Source of the DNA: Pyrenopolyporus hunteri
Taxonomy: Eukaryota > Ascomycota > Sordariomycetes > Xylariales > Hypoxylaceae
NCBI GenBank assembly: GCA_902806595.1
Contig: CADCXC010000046.1
Location: 930,001-994,000 of the forward strand
Length of the DNA: 64,000 nt
Direction: 5' to 3'
Positions within the stretch are counted from its first letter, which is position 1, and every line of letters starts with the position of its first letter. Shown here in pieces: positions 41,390 through 54,958 of this stretch. Both the position numbers and the translations under genes were made by a program. The notes under the pieces were generated by a model that was not told the origin of the DNA, did no database searches, and saw nothing but the letters and a program-made list of their open reading frames with translations.

Positions 41390-43352
41390 GTATCTCCTTC
41401 GACGGCCTCACTACTCCGGATCAGTGATATTTTTCTCAAGAGAGAGGGTGGAGAGTAGATACAGATTAGACGGGTGCATAATTGACGAAGAATGGGCTAC
41501 GGGGTCCTCCGGCTGTGTTTTTGGCATTAGTCCTTGTGTTTGCATTTTACCGGCTGCTTTTGGCCTGATGTAAGATATACCACGAACTTAAGTTGGCACA
41601 GCAGCAGATTAGGTACTATATATCAATAAGGCGTTGATCCTAGTTCATAGGATTGGTATTATATGGACCATGTCCTTGTTATTAGAGCTGTGACTTCAAA
41701 CGCTAGGATTCTTTTAGTCCGTTCCATTTTCAGTTTCCCTACTGCTCTACGGTTAGAGATTAGGCCGGGAACTACATTACTTCTGACCTCCATCTACTCT
41801 TTTTTTTCCTCGTATAAGCTAATTCATTTACTGGCGTCGCGACATAAGAGTAGTTGGGTATTTCGCCTCGTTCGAGAGGTTCAAGGAGCCAAGTTAACCG
41901 ATCTTAGGACTACGTCCGGAACGAAGAGCAGGATAGAATCTAAGTTGACACGCGCGGAAGAGTTAGCAATGGCGTTCGTTTTTAACGGACTCTTGATTAT
42001 CCTAAGGCTTAGGAAACTTGTAGCTGTATAATACCTATAATGGGAGCATCAAGTCTCGCATCGTCCTAGGTTAAGACTTTAAATACCTGGTACCTACCTA
42101 CCTCATACACGTCAAGGTACGGTGCTCCAAAGCACGATACCGTTCACTCGTACGCGCATCTCATCCTCCCGTTTGGACCGGCGGATCTAGCGATCGTAAT
42201 AGGGAGTAGGCCGCTGTAACGAAACGACCGAGTCGTAGCACACCAACTTACAATGCATAGGTAGGTAGGCAAACTGACTTGCTTGACGATCCTTCCACTC
42301 GAAGCCCTAGCTACCTAGGTATGCCCAAACTTACATGTAATCACTCTTCCCCTCATGGGTATTCTTAGCAGATCCCCCCTTCCCGTTCGTCTATCCTCTT
42401 TGTGACACAAGCGCAAGCGCAAGAAGATAGGCCAATCACGGCGGGAGCTGATTGCCATTTGTGGTAATATCTGCTACGTACTTTCTAACGAGCACTGGAA
42501 GCTGGGTGCCAGACGCGAAAGTATAGTATAGGACTATACTACACGTATGTCACTGTATTAAATGGTACAGATATGCACCTTACCTTACGATATGGTAAGT
42601 AAATACCTACCTGTCAATCATTAAGATATCTACCTAGGTACATATAATACGTGGATGTAATTACGTCTTATACGAAGACATCTGATATGAGAGTGTGTGT
42701 GTAGATAGTTGCTTATCGATGATGTCATCACTAGGAGGATGTTTAAACGGGGTTGCGCGAATACAGTAGTATTGTAGGGACTGTACGTCACTAATTCCCC
42801 TGAAATACCAAAGGGGATGTTTAAGGAGGGAAGAGGGGGATAATCTGGGCGACGATACCCGAATTATGATGCATCCTGTAGATTATAACAGCTTCAAGAT
42901 AGGGAAAGGCGTATTTCAAACTTGACTCTTCATATTGCTTCATATTGCTTCATATTGCTTCATACTACCTAATGGGTTCGCGTATAAACACCTTTCATCC
43001 GCACCCGCCCGTTCTCTTCATGTGCTCCCTCTCCGGATTCGAAACGCGATATGTAGCATACAACCACATGGATATCAACGAAGACATTGGGGCTGGGGGC
43101 TTGTTTGGTTGGATGTAGAATAAACATTAAAAACGGGAGGAATTTTAATAACACATCTGATTCCGCCAACGCGACGTGGCGAGCCTTTGCCTAAGATACG
43201 CCTGGTCCATTTTACCATCAACCGAGGTCCGCCTCCTCATTCTAACTTCCGACGATTGTTCACCGTGTTCCCGCCGCCGGAATATTCGTCTTATCCTACA
43301 CCCTACATCCTATCTCCCTCGCAGCTCTCTCACATAGCTACGTACTCGGAGC
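41390..43352. other. intergenic region, about 2 kb
   Basis: It lies between CWC22 (+) and a membrane protein gene (-), both ending toward it. It holds CCTA runs near 42094-42103 and a 10-bp tandem repeat at 42931-42960. A 122-codon open frame at 41663-42031 has no recognisable feature and I do not call it a gene. Confidence 0.4.
42931..42960. repeat. 10-bp tandem repeat, three copies
   Basis: CATATTGCTT is repeated three times exactly and followed by a partial CATA. Confidence 0.95.
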
Positions 43353-44587
43353 TCAAACGCTCCCGACAGCACCGAGCGCAAGCCCCGTCACCGCCGCGGC
43401 GAGCACCCAGACGCTGCTCCAAGCCGCCGCGCCGGGGGTCTCGACGCCCTGGAGCGTGAGCCGGGTCTGGAGGAACGTGTCCGCGCCGGTGACCAGCATG
43501 AGCAGCGCCGTGCGGCGGATAACGACCTTGGCCTGCTCGCTCCAGCCCCAGAAGTTCCAGCGCACCGTCTCGCCGAGCGTCGCGCTGGCCGGGTCGAACG
43601 TCTCCTTCTTCACGGGTTCGGGCGTCGCCTCGGCGGGCGTGAAGATGAAGGCGCGAGCGGCGAATCCCAGGACCAGGGTCACCGGGAGGAGGCCGACGTA
43701 GGTCGGCTTGTGTGCCGACGCGATGGACGGTAGGTTCGCGAAGTACACGACGAGGTAGGAGGGCAGGTACGTCACGTACGCGCAGAATAGCGTCACGCTA
43801 TATATGGCGCCCGCGAGCAGGGTCGTTAGAAGCGCGATGGGTCGGTCCGTGACGATTTCTGCGTTGGGCGCGTGGCCGGGGTCCGCGTGTGCGATGGACA
43901 GCGGGCGTAGTAGCCGGAAGGGGATGTAAGTGGCGAGGGTCTCGATGGAGAGCGTTAAGAGAAGGGCGTTGGGTGGCACGTCGTAGAAGGCGAACAATAG
44001 GTATAGCTATTGCCGTGGTCAGCCGCTTCGCTCCTTACGAGGCAACGCCTAGAGCTTCGATGAGCTCTAAAGAGCTTCCTCGCAGACCATTAGACTTACC
44101 AGGGGGCCGTGAGATAAGAGGTTCAATGCTGTAATGTCGTAGCCGTCGTAGTTACCAAACCATCCCAATGCAAGCTCGAACCTATGAAAACGTATTTATT
44201 AGCAACGTCGTTGCAATTACGTCATGAATAACCCAGAAGCCGAAGGCGCACGCGTGGATTTGCATATGGATTGACGGCCACTCACACTCTCCATCCCGTG
44301 ATGATTCCAATGTCGGTCCAGGTACTCAGTATTCTCGCGTGAGGTGCCAACGGACCCTTGGTGTAGCGCCAGGACAGCGCGTAGCCCAGCGCGGCGAGGG
44401 ACAAGCTTAGAATTGTGACCAGCGGAAACTGAAGCAGCTTCGGCAATTTGGACGATGCGCTTTTAGACGGGGCATCGTCGCGTTTCGAGGGCGAAGTCGT
44501 CGGGCCCTCGGTCTTGGTAATGGATACGACCGTCGGCTTAGTTTCGGAAGCACTCTCTTCCTCGCGTGTCTGTTTCCTGGTTCGCAT
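43353..44587 (-). CDS. multipass membrane protein of unknown function
   Basis: Three exons on the minus strand, 44587-44286, 44181-44100 and 44006-43353, give 345 aa in one frame. Residues 1-50 are charged and Ser/Thr-rich. Hydrophobic segments follow at about 53-75, 120-160, 185-215, 230-250 and near the C-terminus, so five or six membrane helices are likely. The junctions read GWRVFELALGWFGNYDGYD and HGPLLYLLFAFYDVPP, both smooth in character and with GTGAGT and GTAAGT donors. I do not recognise the family. The last exon is strikingly GC-rich (about 60 percent or more), unlike its flanks. Confidence 0.7.
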
Positions 44588-45977
44588 CCTGCCTGGCTGC
44601 CTGATGGCCCTGTCTGCCTGCGGCGTAAAAAATTTACCGATTTTGAGTGAGACACGGTCAGAAAAGATTGCCTCCTGCGCGCTTGGGAATAAAATATGGG
44701 GGGAAATAGTGTACTATGGTAGCATAAGAGCGTATATGTAAAGGAGGTGTGATTTGAGGCTGATATGGTCGCGTGTTGAATAGCTACCTGGTAGATAGGT
44801 AGGTAAGTAGGTGAGGAGCTATGATGGTAAGTTGCTGAAGTTGGCAAGAAACGGTCGCAATTAATTCGAGAGCTAATAGATGGTACCTCGGGTGGGTTCC
44901 AGTCTTGATACCGCCCGGATGGGCTAAATAGCGCTAGACGTCACGTAGAAAAAGCTTAAAAGCTGCCTACCTTACCTATACCTACTGTTAATTAGTACCT
45001 TGCCTTAGCTAAACATCGGTTTATACCTGGGTGGATGGCGGGGGAGGTTGCGAGATGGAAAGTAGAGGAGCTCCAGCTGCCCGTTTTGTATGTGGGGGGA
45101 AAACCGTATGCTAATTGATGTATAATTATATGGAGGTGAGTGAGCTACTATGTAGGTACCTAGGTAGGTATGTATGTAGTATGTACCCCCCTAAAAGTAC
45201 CCGGGCACGGGCAGTGACGTCTCCTCCGTCTTCTCGTCCCTCAAGTTCTCCCTAACAAACCCCACCACCCGGGCTGATCGACAACAAACTTCGCTTCTCA
45301 AAAGGAGCCCCTAGCCCTCGATCATCGATCCTTGGGCTTTTCCGCTTCCTCTTCTCATCTACATTCCTCTCGTGCCAGTATATGCTTCACAGTCACGCCC
45401 GACCACTGCTAATCAACCTTTTATACCCCTTCCGTCCGGTAACGCCCCTCTCCGTTTGTACCTATCCGTACGAGCCCGCATTCACATGCAGATCATCAAG
45501 ATGACTGGCATCATGACTCCGCAACTCGGCTGCCTGAGGTCGGGGCGGGTCTCCCAGAACCAGATCTTGGGAACCTACCTGCTACCTATCGGCCGGTAGC
45601 CCAAATGCATATTATACGACCACATATCTTTCTAGCAAGTCAAACACTTCATCCGAATCGGTTTTCATTTATACTGAACAAACGGGTGCTCTCGGTCCTA
45701 TTAATAGACATCACACGATTTGCCCCATGAAACCCGCTCTCACCTAACAATCTCGACTGGCTGGGTGTTCGCTCGACGCTCCCTCCGATCCTCACTTTAA
45801 CCTCTTGGAAAATGCCCTATAGTATCCCCACCTAGAGCCCCTCCATTCTTCGGTGCTGAGGTTTCGGCCGCGGAGCAAACCACCCTGTTTACAGAGGTTG
45901 ATATATATGTGATACAAATGAAACAACAAAAAGCCGTAATTCGTTTCATGTCGTCTCTTCGGCCAACGATCTTGAGT
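44588..45977. other. intergenic region
   Basis: Promoter of the membrane protein gene and 3' flank of the C2H2 gene. CCTA/TAGG clusters lie near 44785-44812 and 45150-45176. A CT-rich stretch at 45215-45370 looks leader-like, but no coding frame follows it convincingly. Confidence 0.4.
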
Positions 45978-47651
45978 TTAGTCCTCCATACGGCCAAACA
46001 TCATATCGTCATCTTCCTCGCTACTACGCGCCCGGGCGCGCCGCTCACCCTCGTCCTCGTCTATGACGCTGCTCTCGCTATCCTCCATCTTCACGTCTTC
46101 GGTGTGTCGGAGCTCACCGCGGGTGAAGCTCTCCGGCATTTGCCCAGACGGGAAGCTGTTGATGAAGCTTGTGCTGGCGAAGACCGAGTGGTCAAGGTAC
46201 TGAGCAGGCAGTGGCGGCACAGGAGGCGCATCCTCGGGTAGCCTAGAGTCTCGGGCCCCCCCGCTACTATTGATACTACAGCTAAGCAGCTCGACCGCTG
46301 CCGCGAGATCGCGGTCGTCTTGGCCGGTGCTGTTCATCCCCGAAGAAGTAGGGCGCCGGTCCGAGCTGACATGACGAGCATGGCCAAACGCCTGGCCAAA
46401 CCCATTCCCGTTCGACACACTGCCCGGAAAGAACGAGCCCGATGTAGCCGACTGGTACGACCGCGAATAGCCGCTACCATTGCTGTACCTCTTGGGGGCC
46501 GTGCGGTAAGCGAGGGTATTGGCCGTACCAAAGGCCTCCGGTTGCGGCGGCGGAGTGGTGTCAGCCGAGCTAGCACCGTCGTGAAGTTCCGAGTAGCCAG
46601 ACGCTGTGGGGGAAGCCGATTCGGGATCGCTGGTGAAGTCTTTGGCCGAGTCCGGAGGGGTGGTCACTTCGGTGTTGTTCATGGCGACGAGAACCGAGGC
46701 CGCTTCGAGCAGTTGAACTTGTTGGTGCTTGGATATAAGCAGCTTGGACGTGAGGGACCACTCGGGAGTATGTTCCCACCTGGCAAGCAATTCGTCAACA
46801 AAAGTTCATGCTCAATTGACCGGGGCTTGGGAGTCTGGGCCAGTCCATGCTTGCGTCCAAGGCAAGGGAGATACTCTATCCGCAGGCCTGGACAAGTGAA
46901 TGCATAGGAGAGGCAGTGGACAAGAAAATGGGCACCAACAAATGCTTGGTCAAGCAGCTGCTATGCTTGTATCCCTTCCCGCACTTGTCGCAGCGGAGTT
47001 CAACCCGGTTGCTCTTCCTACCCTCCTTTGTCAAAGGCTGACCGTCGCTCGCCCGTCGAATGCGAGCTTTCTGCGGCCCCGCGTCACCCTCGTCGGCCGA
47101 CATGTCGTTCGAGTCATCGTCAATAGCGTTTTCTGGGCCCTCGGACTTCATGTTCATTGAGAATCTGTGCGTCGGCAGGCTCGCGGGCGGAGAGGGCAGG
47201 CTGCCCACGATGACGGAGCGAGGGGCGGCGGGCTTGGACATGGTACCACGACGGGAATTGACGGCAATGGGAAGGGGGCCGACCTTGTCGCCAGCTTCTT
47301 CCAGGGCAGCCGCGACAGCTGCGACGTTGGCGGTGGTGTTGGTCATACTCTTCCGACGAGTTACGCGGTGGGTGGCATTGAGGGCGCCGGACAAAGCGGA
47401 GTAAGTGTGGGAGTTGTTGCGTGAATGGGACAATGGCCTCGAGGCGCCCAAGGAAGAGGCGGAGCCCGAAGAGATGGATTGACGGTGTTGGGTCAATGGC
47501 CTCGTCGACGTTTGCATTTCCTGTTACGATATCCACGAGCGATCAGCACGACTACTCTATCCCCAGAAGAAAGCTAGGCGGGCAAGGTAGAAGGCTAGAG
47601 ATAAGGTAGGTTAGGGTAGTGCAAGATGTTCGTTACCTTGGAAGAGGCCAT
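45978..47651 (-). CDS. single C2H2 zinc-finger protein, putative regulator
   Basis: Three exons on the minus strand, 47651-47637, 47520-46940 and 46779-45978, give 465 aa. A canonical finger begins at LRCDKCGKGYKH (near residue 183) and is completed by intron 2 removal: C-x2-C-x12-H-x3-H, with the intron between the two His. The first half of the protein is Ser-rich with a TNTTANVAAVAAALEEAG helix; the second half is Ser/Pro/Gly-rich and ends in an acidic tail (SSEEDDDMMFG). One finger alone binds DNA weakly, so a partner or dimer is likely, or RNA/protein binding. Exon 1 (MASSK) is inferred; an alternative start is the ATG at 47517. Confidence 0.78.
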
Positions 47652-50600
47652 TGCCGAACACGTAAAGAGTAGAACGACAAAACAATGGGTTTTTTTCAGA
47701 TAATTGTTCTCTTCGTTATAATTCTGTGTCTTACCCGGTCGTTGAAGATTATAGCAAAAAGATGGGCAAGAGTAGGGAAGCAAGAAAAAAAAAAGCAAAG
47801 CACCAAGAGGCGTTCGTCGGCAGTGGTGGGTGGACTACAAGATGTATTGGCTAGACAGGTTATGGTGTGGAGGGCAGACGTTGGGAAAAGAAAAGCCGTC
47901 CGATGATCAATAATAATTATTTTTTTTCTTCTTTAACCCTTGGAATTGACAAAGATCAGTCCATTGCACAAAAAAATAATTTTTTATGGATTCAAGTGCG
48001 CGCAGCTGCTTGGTAGGTATGTCCACTACGTTTAGGCAGGTACAATAATGGCCAGGACATACATACGTACATGCGTACATGCGCACATACGGCCAGTACT
48101 GTACACAAGACACTAAGATACCGAGATACGTACAATACATCGGTTGCTCGTCAGGTGGCCAACGGACCTGAATAATAGGTACTAGATTAGGAACATGAAG
48201 TGGTAGGCGGGCTCAAACTGCGCCTTGGCCCTAGCTTGCTTATGACTTCTCTGGCCTGCAACTTGAACCTATGAGGTACATTATGTATCTATGAGGTAGG
48301 TGGATGTACGTATGTAGTACCCGTCGATGTATCCTGGCAGTGTAGATACATACTTGGGTAGTAATCACGGCATGCGCAGTACCTACGCTAGATGGAAGCT
48401 GCTGGGCTTGCTAGAGCATTAAAAGAGTTATGAAGGTGCCATGTGGTGTGTTGGGTGGTGTGGTGTGGTAGTCATTCCGCCTTCTCTTCCCCCCCTCCCC
48501 CATTCATTCGGTTTCTCCCCCCATCTTTTCTTCCTTAATGTTCCCCCGGCCTACGTAGGTACCTACGTACACTAACAGTACCTGCCTGTACATGTATGTA
48601 TTAACTGAGTGGAATCCGCAAGAGCGCCTTAGAAAAAGATACCTGGGTACCTCACCTACGTATGCGCTGCAACGATAAGTGCGCAGTAGCGTGGCCCCCT
48701 GTATTTTAGCTAGGTACAATACCTACCGAGGACGCAGCATCGCACATCTAGCTTGGTCTGCATGTGCTAAAGTTGGACAAGCTTCAGTCCGGGTCAGGGT
48801 GGTCAGGGTTCAGTCAGGCACAACTTCAAACTTGGAAGCAGTCAGAAAGCGGCATTAAAAAGGAAGATAAAGAAAATAAAGAAAAGGGGAAGGGGGAAAG
48901 AAAGGATGATGTTTTTGTGACAGGCACAAGAACTCAGATACCTGACCAACTTGTGTTCTAGTCAGGGTTATGCCATATACATAATATTAAACGGCCTCCA
49001 TTGGATACGAGGTAGGATGAATCAGGAGAATCATATCAGGGCAAGATGAGCAATTGCATCTGAGGTGGAACTAGCACGGCCGGAGCAGAGGAGGCCCAAA
49101 CAGAGACCCAAATCATTGCAATCAAGTTTGCACCTATGAGAAAAGGGGGCGGAAGCCGCCTGGCATATTTCAATTGAAGAAAGTCTTATGAATTCATACC
49201 TACATAGGCGTGTGCTGGACGCAGTGTGGCATTCCGCCTATCCCAGACAGGCACATAATACCACATACAGAGTAAGAGATAGAATAGCATAAAGCTGAGA
49301 CCGAGACTATTCATATGTGTAACAAGCTGACTCTTCCATAGGATATATGGCTGCCTCATAATACATTAGAAACAGGAAAGGTCGAACTTCAGAGGTCGCC
49401 CACGTCAGAACCACATACACATGTAATCTCTGTATTGTTGTGTCCGCAATGAGATGAAGGAAGAATCCAGCTGCCTACTACGTTAGGTACCTGCTTTACA
49501 TGTCTACCTTAAACATTCCCATCGCACGTGTATGAACATGGTCTTGGAGCCTTATACATACAGTACATACACATATACATATATGTGTGGATGTAAATGA
49601 TCCTAGCAGTCTCGAATAGCCAAGTCGTGGACGAGACAAGCTAGTACTTTGGAGATTTCGTAATGCGGAACTTGCCTATCAGACAACGACAACGGTAGAC
49701 CTTGGTGCAGCATCATCTTGATTAACAAGTGGCAGTCTAACGTGGCATATCATAGGGGTTATTCACGCGAATAACTCTATTAAGAAAGCACTTGCGCGCT
49801 CCGCGTAAAGCATCGACATGGTGACACCTACATAACTCGATGATTTATCATTCGCCTGGTCGAATTAGATAATACACGGAATTATCGTTGGAGCAACTCC
49901 TTACCGGAGTTGGCTTGCAACGAGGGTGTACGCGCAACGAAAAGGAAGAAAAGGAGCAGGGGGGGTTAGCTAAATATGTACCTACATTAGGTCTATCCAT
50001 TATGTATATGTACGCATATGTATACATAATAATATCCTTTGACATATACCCCTAAGCATTTCAATGCCTGGAGCTGTTACTACTAGAATATTCCCACTTG
50101 GATATCGTGGGATTTTTATTCAGGTCTTCCAACCGCAACATACTACCTATGGTGAATACATGCATAAGTATCAGATATAGAGGATATTCCTTTTTTTTTT
50201 TTTGAGTGTACTACAATCCCAACAATGGCTACGTATCAACCTACCATAACATTCCCATCATCGCCCTTATTTTTCATGGAGTCCATACGTTTCCACATAT
50301 ATACCGGTATACGCAGAACTTGTGGATAGGCGATTCGGACTTGACATTCCCCCGACCAGTAACAGAACATCTTGTGACCCAGCATGGCCTACAAATACAT
50401 ACATAAATTGATCCAAGGACCATCGCTTTCGACCCCGGACTACGCGGATTAGCGCTACGATCGCAAGCGCGTCAACTAGCGGGTAGGGTTGTCCCCCTGA
50501 CGATTCCTAGTGAGCTCCATAATGGAGCTTCTAAGAATATCTGGCTGAGAGAAGCCTGCGGTATTTTGAATTCTGCCTATTCGGTTTCGAAGAATCCTTT

Positions 50601-53600
50601 TCTCTTTTTTAGATTGTCCTAGGAGCCCTTACATAGGCATTGGCCGCCTGTATATAACGATACGACATATGAAGCAATCCACCAACACGATGCATAAAGA
50701 CGGACAGACGTTTGAGACGCAGCATTGGGGAAACTTCCAGGAATTATTGAAGTTGGAGAGCGGGGGTTAGTTTCCAAGGTAAGGTAAGCGTACCGAACGT
50801 AGACGGAGAATAAGTGGGTAGGGACAGTGCTTCTTCCAATGTATTAAACACGGTACTATACATGCAATGTCGATAAGGTTTCAGCCGTAACATTACGGCA
50901 ACACCTACCATTACAGAGGTACCTAAGTGCCTGTATCGAAAACATTCCCTCGACCAACATGTACCACCTACACTTACTGCACTGTTTTTAAGCCGGATCC
51001 CTCTCGTCCATCATTTCAATATTCCAAGGACGTTACCAACTGCTCCGCCCACAGCTGGTTCCAATGCTGTAGCCATCACTCGTAAAAGAAATAAGAAGCT
51101 GAAGCTTACCTATGTCCTGTAGCTAAGACGGGATTTCAATTCGTACATACCCTATGCCTACATACTACTTACATACATCCCTACATTAAATGGTCACATA
51201 CAATTCGCAACGAGAGAGGAAAGAAAATATCCACGAGATCAGCAGGCCACTTGACCTTTCCGGATGCAGGTACTTTCGCGCATGAGCTCTGCGCGCCGCT
51301 ATGTCGTAGAATTTGGAGAAGTTCGCTATACGCACGCCTCACCATCTCTTCTTGCTCAATCCCGCCAGGCCTATCTCATTGGCCGGCCGTGAAATATTAT
51401 AGCCTACGATGTATACAAATACTACATACACACATCTGGATTGGGGTATCGAAGAAGGGCCACCCCTCTCCGATTCTACATACGTACAGTATCTTATGCG
51501 GCCATGGAACCTATCAAATCAACAGTTCAAATCTACCCAAGCTTCTTCCACAGGATTCGAGCGCTCTCTTCGAATGAGACACTGCTAAGCACTTTGGACG
51601 GCACTATCTAACATGGATGAAAGCAAGGGGTTAAAAAATCCAAAAGTCCTCACGAAAGAGCTGGACTCGAGAAGTATACCTAATAATTATGCACCTCGAC
51701 GACTCCAAAGCATCCTAAGCCGTTTATTTCCTTCGTCCATTCTCCCCGATTCGAAATGCGGCCAAGGAATCGGGTGGTCTAGGCCCACCGGGACCGCAGG
51801 CCAAACATCTTGCTTACCTTTCAGTACGACTATCGACGAGAAAGAAAAAAAAAGTTTTCTGCGGTCGTCTCAAATCACGGCTCGTCTACTACTTCCGTAG
51901 TGAACCATAGTGCCCGCCACCGCGATGAACTAGTCATTTTCAAACCAAGCAAGTTAGCGCGGCTGTTACCGAGCACCTATCTAAACAAGTCTTGCCACGA
52001 GCTAGGCGTCATTTTATAATGAGTGTCATGGAATCATGCTAACACACAGGTCACGGGAGAAGAAATCGGCATTGTCAGTATTTTCCTCCCGTTATATGCT
52101 CCGGTCCTTGTGATTCGTTATCTTTATTACAACACCTAGCCTATAATAATCTCATCGCTGGCCAATTAGGCGTCACGTCTCAGCACCATCGATAAGTCGT
52201 AGGGTTGGGCAGCCAAGACTAGGGTTCGTTCGATCGATTATTATTCCTAAGATTCGCGAGACTTCGTTAGCCAGCCTATCGAATATTGGTGCTGAACCTT
52301 TTATTTACTTGCTCGCGATTCATATAATTTCAAGTACATCAAGGGATGCGCCCGAGCGAGGAAACAATGAGGTTCTAACGTATACGTCTCTATTAAACAC
52401 TATATCCGCTAGCCGGTGGCGCCAACATGGCTGGCTAATAAGGCCGTCACACCCCTTCGATTTAAGATCTTATATTCTATTGAACCCCCTAAAAATACAA
52501 GGTAGGATATCCTGGTTTACATACTTCAACAACTGCTACATACTGCTAGGAAAAAAGGAGGCGCCCATTTATGGGCCATAGCAGTCGCTTTTGTATCGCC
52601 CTCTAATTATATTCCATTCCCCACGAGCGGGTCACTCACCGAGCTGGCAGCAAAAGACAAAGATATCACATCTCCCGGTTTAAAAGAGAAGGCTATCTAG
52701 AGATGAGATAGGCACAACTAACGCCAGTAACATTGCGAGAATTCCGACCGGACATTGTTACTGTTCGTTAGCCGCAAATCCTAGCCTTGCTCTATTTTCT
52801 GACATCACTTAACAGTATAAAAAGACTACATACAATGCAATCCAACGTCGACTGAATACTGTATGTATATATGTATATGGGTGTGTGGTCATATGGCAAT
52901 ATGTCGCAGACTTCGGAAGTCAAGTGACTCCACCAGTCCATACTATCCCTCATCAGGGTGATGCAAAATCAGCAGCTGACAGCAGTTTGCGAGTCGGCGC
53001 GTTCTATTCTATCTACATATTAGGATACCGAATCCCTGGGTACCTAACACCGTCCAAGTCCACACAGTCCAGCCGATGAAATAGCTACGAGATGCTGGAC
53101 GGGGAAATCTGGAATGTGCCACGCAATTACAAATCGCTCAACCGTCGACCTGAAACATGATTCTACCTTGGGTTGACTGTGTTAATATGTTAATAAGAAC
53201 GATACGAAGCCTAATCAGCCCGATGTGGGTTTGTAGCATTTCCATTTTAAGCACGTTCATTCGAAGGATCAGCACCGCCTTACTCTATGTATCCGCCTCA
53301 CCCGGCTGCGTATCACTTCACTAAATTTGACGTCGGTGCTCCGGACCACTATATTTTTCATTCTTCTCATGCCGTCATCCTATCTCTGCATAGGCACACG
53401 CCAGAACCCTCGAGAAGAATGCCTGGAGGTAGTAAAAGGAGGACATACAAGTAACCTGAGTACCGGACAAACAGTCACGACGTCCGCCGGGTCGCAGAGC
53501 CGCGTCATGTAATGGGCCCCATTCCTCTGCCTCTGCTGACCACTCAAAGGTCTGTTCGGCCAGACAAGATCGGGACCACTGGGCTCGGGATCGTTAGGTT

Positions 53601-54958
53601 TGGCCCACCCTTTTTTGCACATGCTGTACCGTAACATACACATGCGCACGCACATGTGGTTGCCGCCCTGTGTGTTCGACTAGACGCAGGTACGAGCTTG
53701 TCACGAGTGCCTCTGCGGAGCCCGTAAGGCTCGGTGCCTGAATCCTGCCACGGGTCCCGAGACGCAGATGTTGCGCAGCGGTGGCCTCCATGCAGACCGA
53801 GGCGTTTTCCTTGTGGATACATGCCAACTGATATATCATTGTAAATGCCTACTGATTTAGCTACCGGAATCAGCGGATGTAGCAGCCTATCCATTTCATA
53901 GGCAGGGCTATAATAGCAAACTAGTAGATCACTAAGTTTACCCTGTGAGATGATATATAAGGAGCTGAAGCAAGGTAACCAAATCAAATAATATATATCT
54001 CTTATAAATATAGAAGATACGTTTGAGTCATTCAGCTATTGAATTTTTCCTGTCGGTCCAAGTAGGATATCCGCTAGATAACCACCTCTATCGAAGGTAT
54101 ATACATAGGTAGATATAGGTAAATGCAGAAGAGGTGGACAGGCAGTTAAACTCGACATATTTCTCGGTCAGAGGGTTCCATATTCTAAGAAGCAAAAAGC
54201 GTAGAAATACTTAATACGAACCTGCCACTCTCTACCGGTATCGAGGTAGGTAGGTAGGAAGGTAGACGCTCAAAATCTCGACATATCAGAAAGGAAGGTA
54301 TATCTCGATGCCCCTCAATGACGTCGTTGGCTACCTGAAAATCGATTAGGTTCAGGGAAGGTTGCACGACGCGGACTTTAGGTCGGTCACACGAAGCAGG
54401 CAGCCGCTCCCGATAAAATGGCAATCTCCATTTAAGCCATTTAACTATTTCGATGGAAGTATAATGCTAAGCGAGAGTTCGTATACTGTAATTAATTTTC
54501 TGCCTGCACAATACAGTGGTTTCTTTCCCCTTTCTTCCACCTACTTTTATCCATCCCTTACATCCCTTACGTCCCCCCCCGAGACTTGCCGTGGTGGCCA
54601 CGGATCGTGAGAGGCCTTAAGCGCGCATTCTTTGATTGCCATCACCCCGCACCCATTTAGGCGCGCGGTCGAATTTAATTGCATGCCCGCATCTCGGCGC
54701 CTACCTAATCAGCATCAACTCACATCGAGTACCGTCTATCTTACCTGCCCGGAGTAAAAGGTCTAGTCTCGAGTGTCACCTATCTAGGTACCTACCTAGT
54801 CATTACCGCCGTCACCCTTGACCTGGTTTGTTTGCTAGATACCGGGGATCGCATCGCCCTTCCGGAATTAGAGCATACGCTTAGTCACACCTGCGTTAGT
54901 TAATTATTACTTTGACTGCGGTCGCTCTCTGCTCCGTATAGCCGTAGGTATCTACACT
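47652..54958. other. 7.3-kb gene-poor stretch
   Basis: No gene, RNA or transposon that I can support. Open frames here are short (up to about 150 codons) and without recognisable motifs. Features seen are CCTA/TAGG and TACATAC/GTACGTAC motifs throughout (for example 48285-48320, 48554-48575, 49970-49990), a 13-T run at 50191-50203 and a (GGTA) cluster at 54244-54264. The composition is moderately AT-rich and patchy, consistent with old degraded repeats, but I see no coding remnant. Confidence 0.5.
54244..54264. repeat. GGTA repeat cluster
   Basis: A run of GGTA/GGAA units behind GA: another copy of the dispersed tetranucleotide repeat. Confidence 0.85.

Noticed and set aside
41663..42031. 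A 122-codon open frame after CWC22.
   Set aside because: No recognisable motif, low-complexity hydrophobic character and no intron signals that would extend it.
50191..50203. A 13-T run that might be a poly(A) tail of a retroelement on the minus strand.
   Set aside because: No target-site duplication or coding remnant could be seen on either side.
53680..53770. A stretch with GCCTGAATCCTGCC that looked like a tRNA T arm.
   Set aside because: No matching acceptor, D or anticodon stems can be formed.
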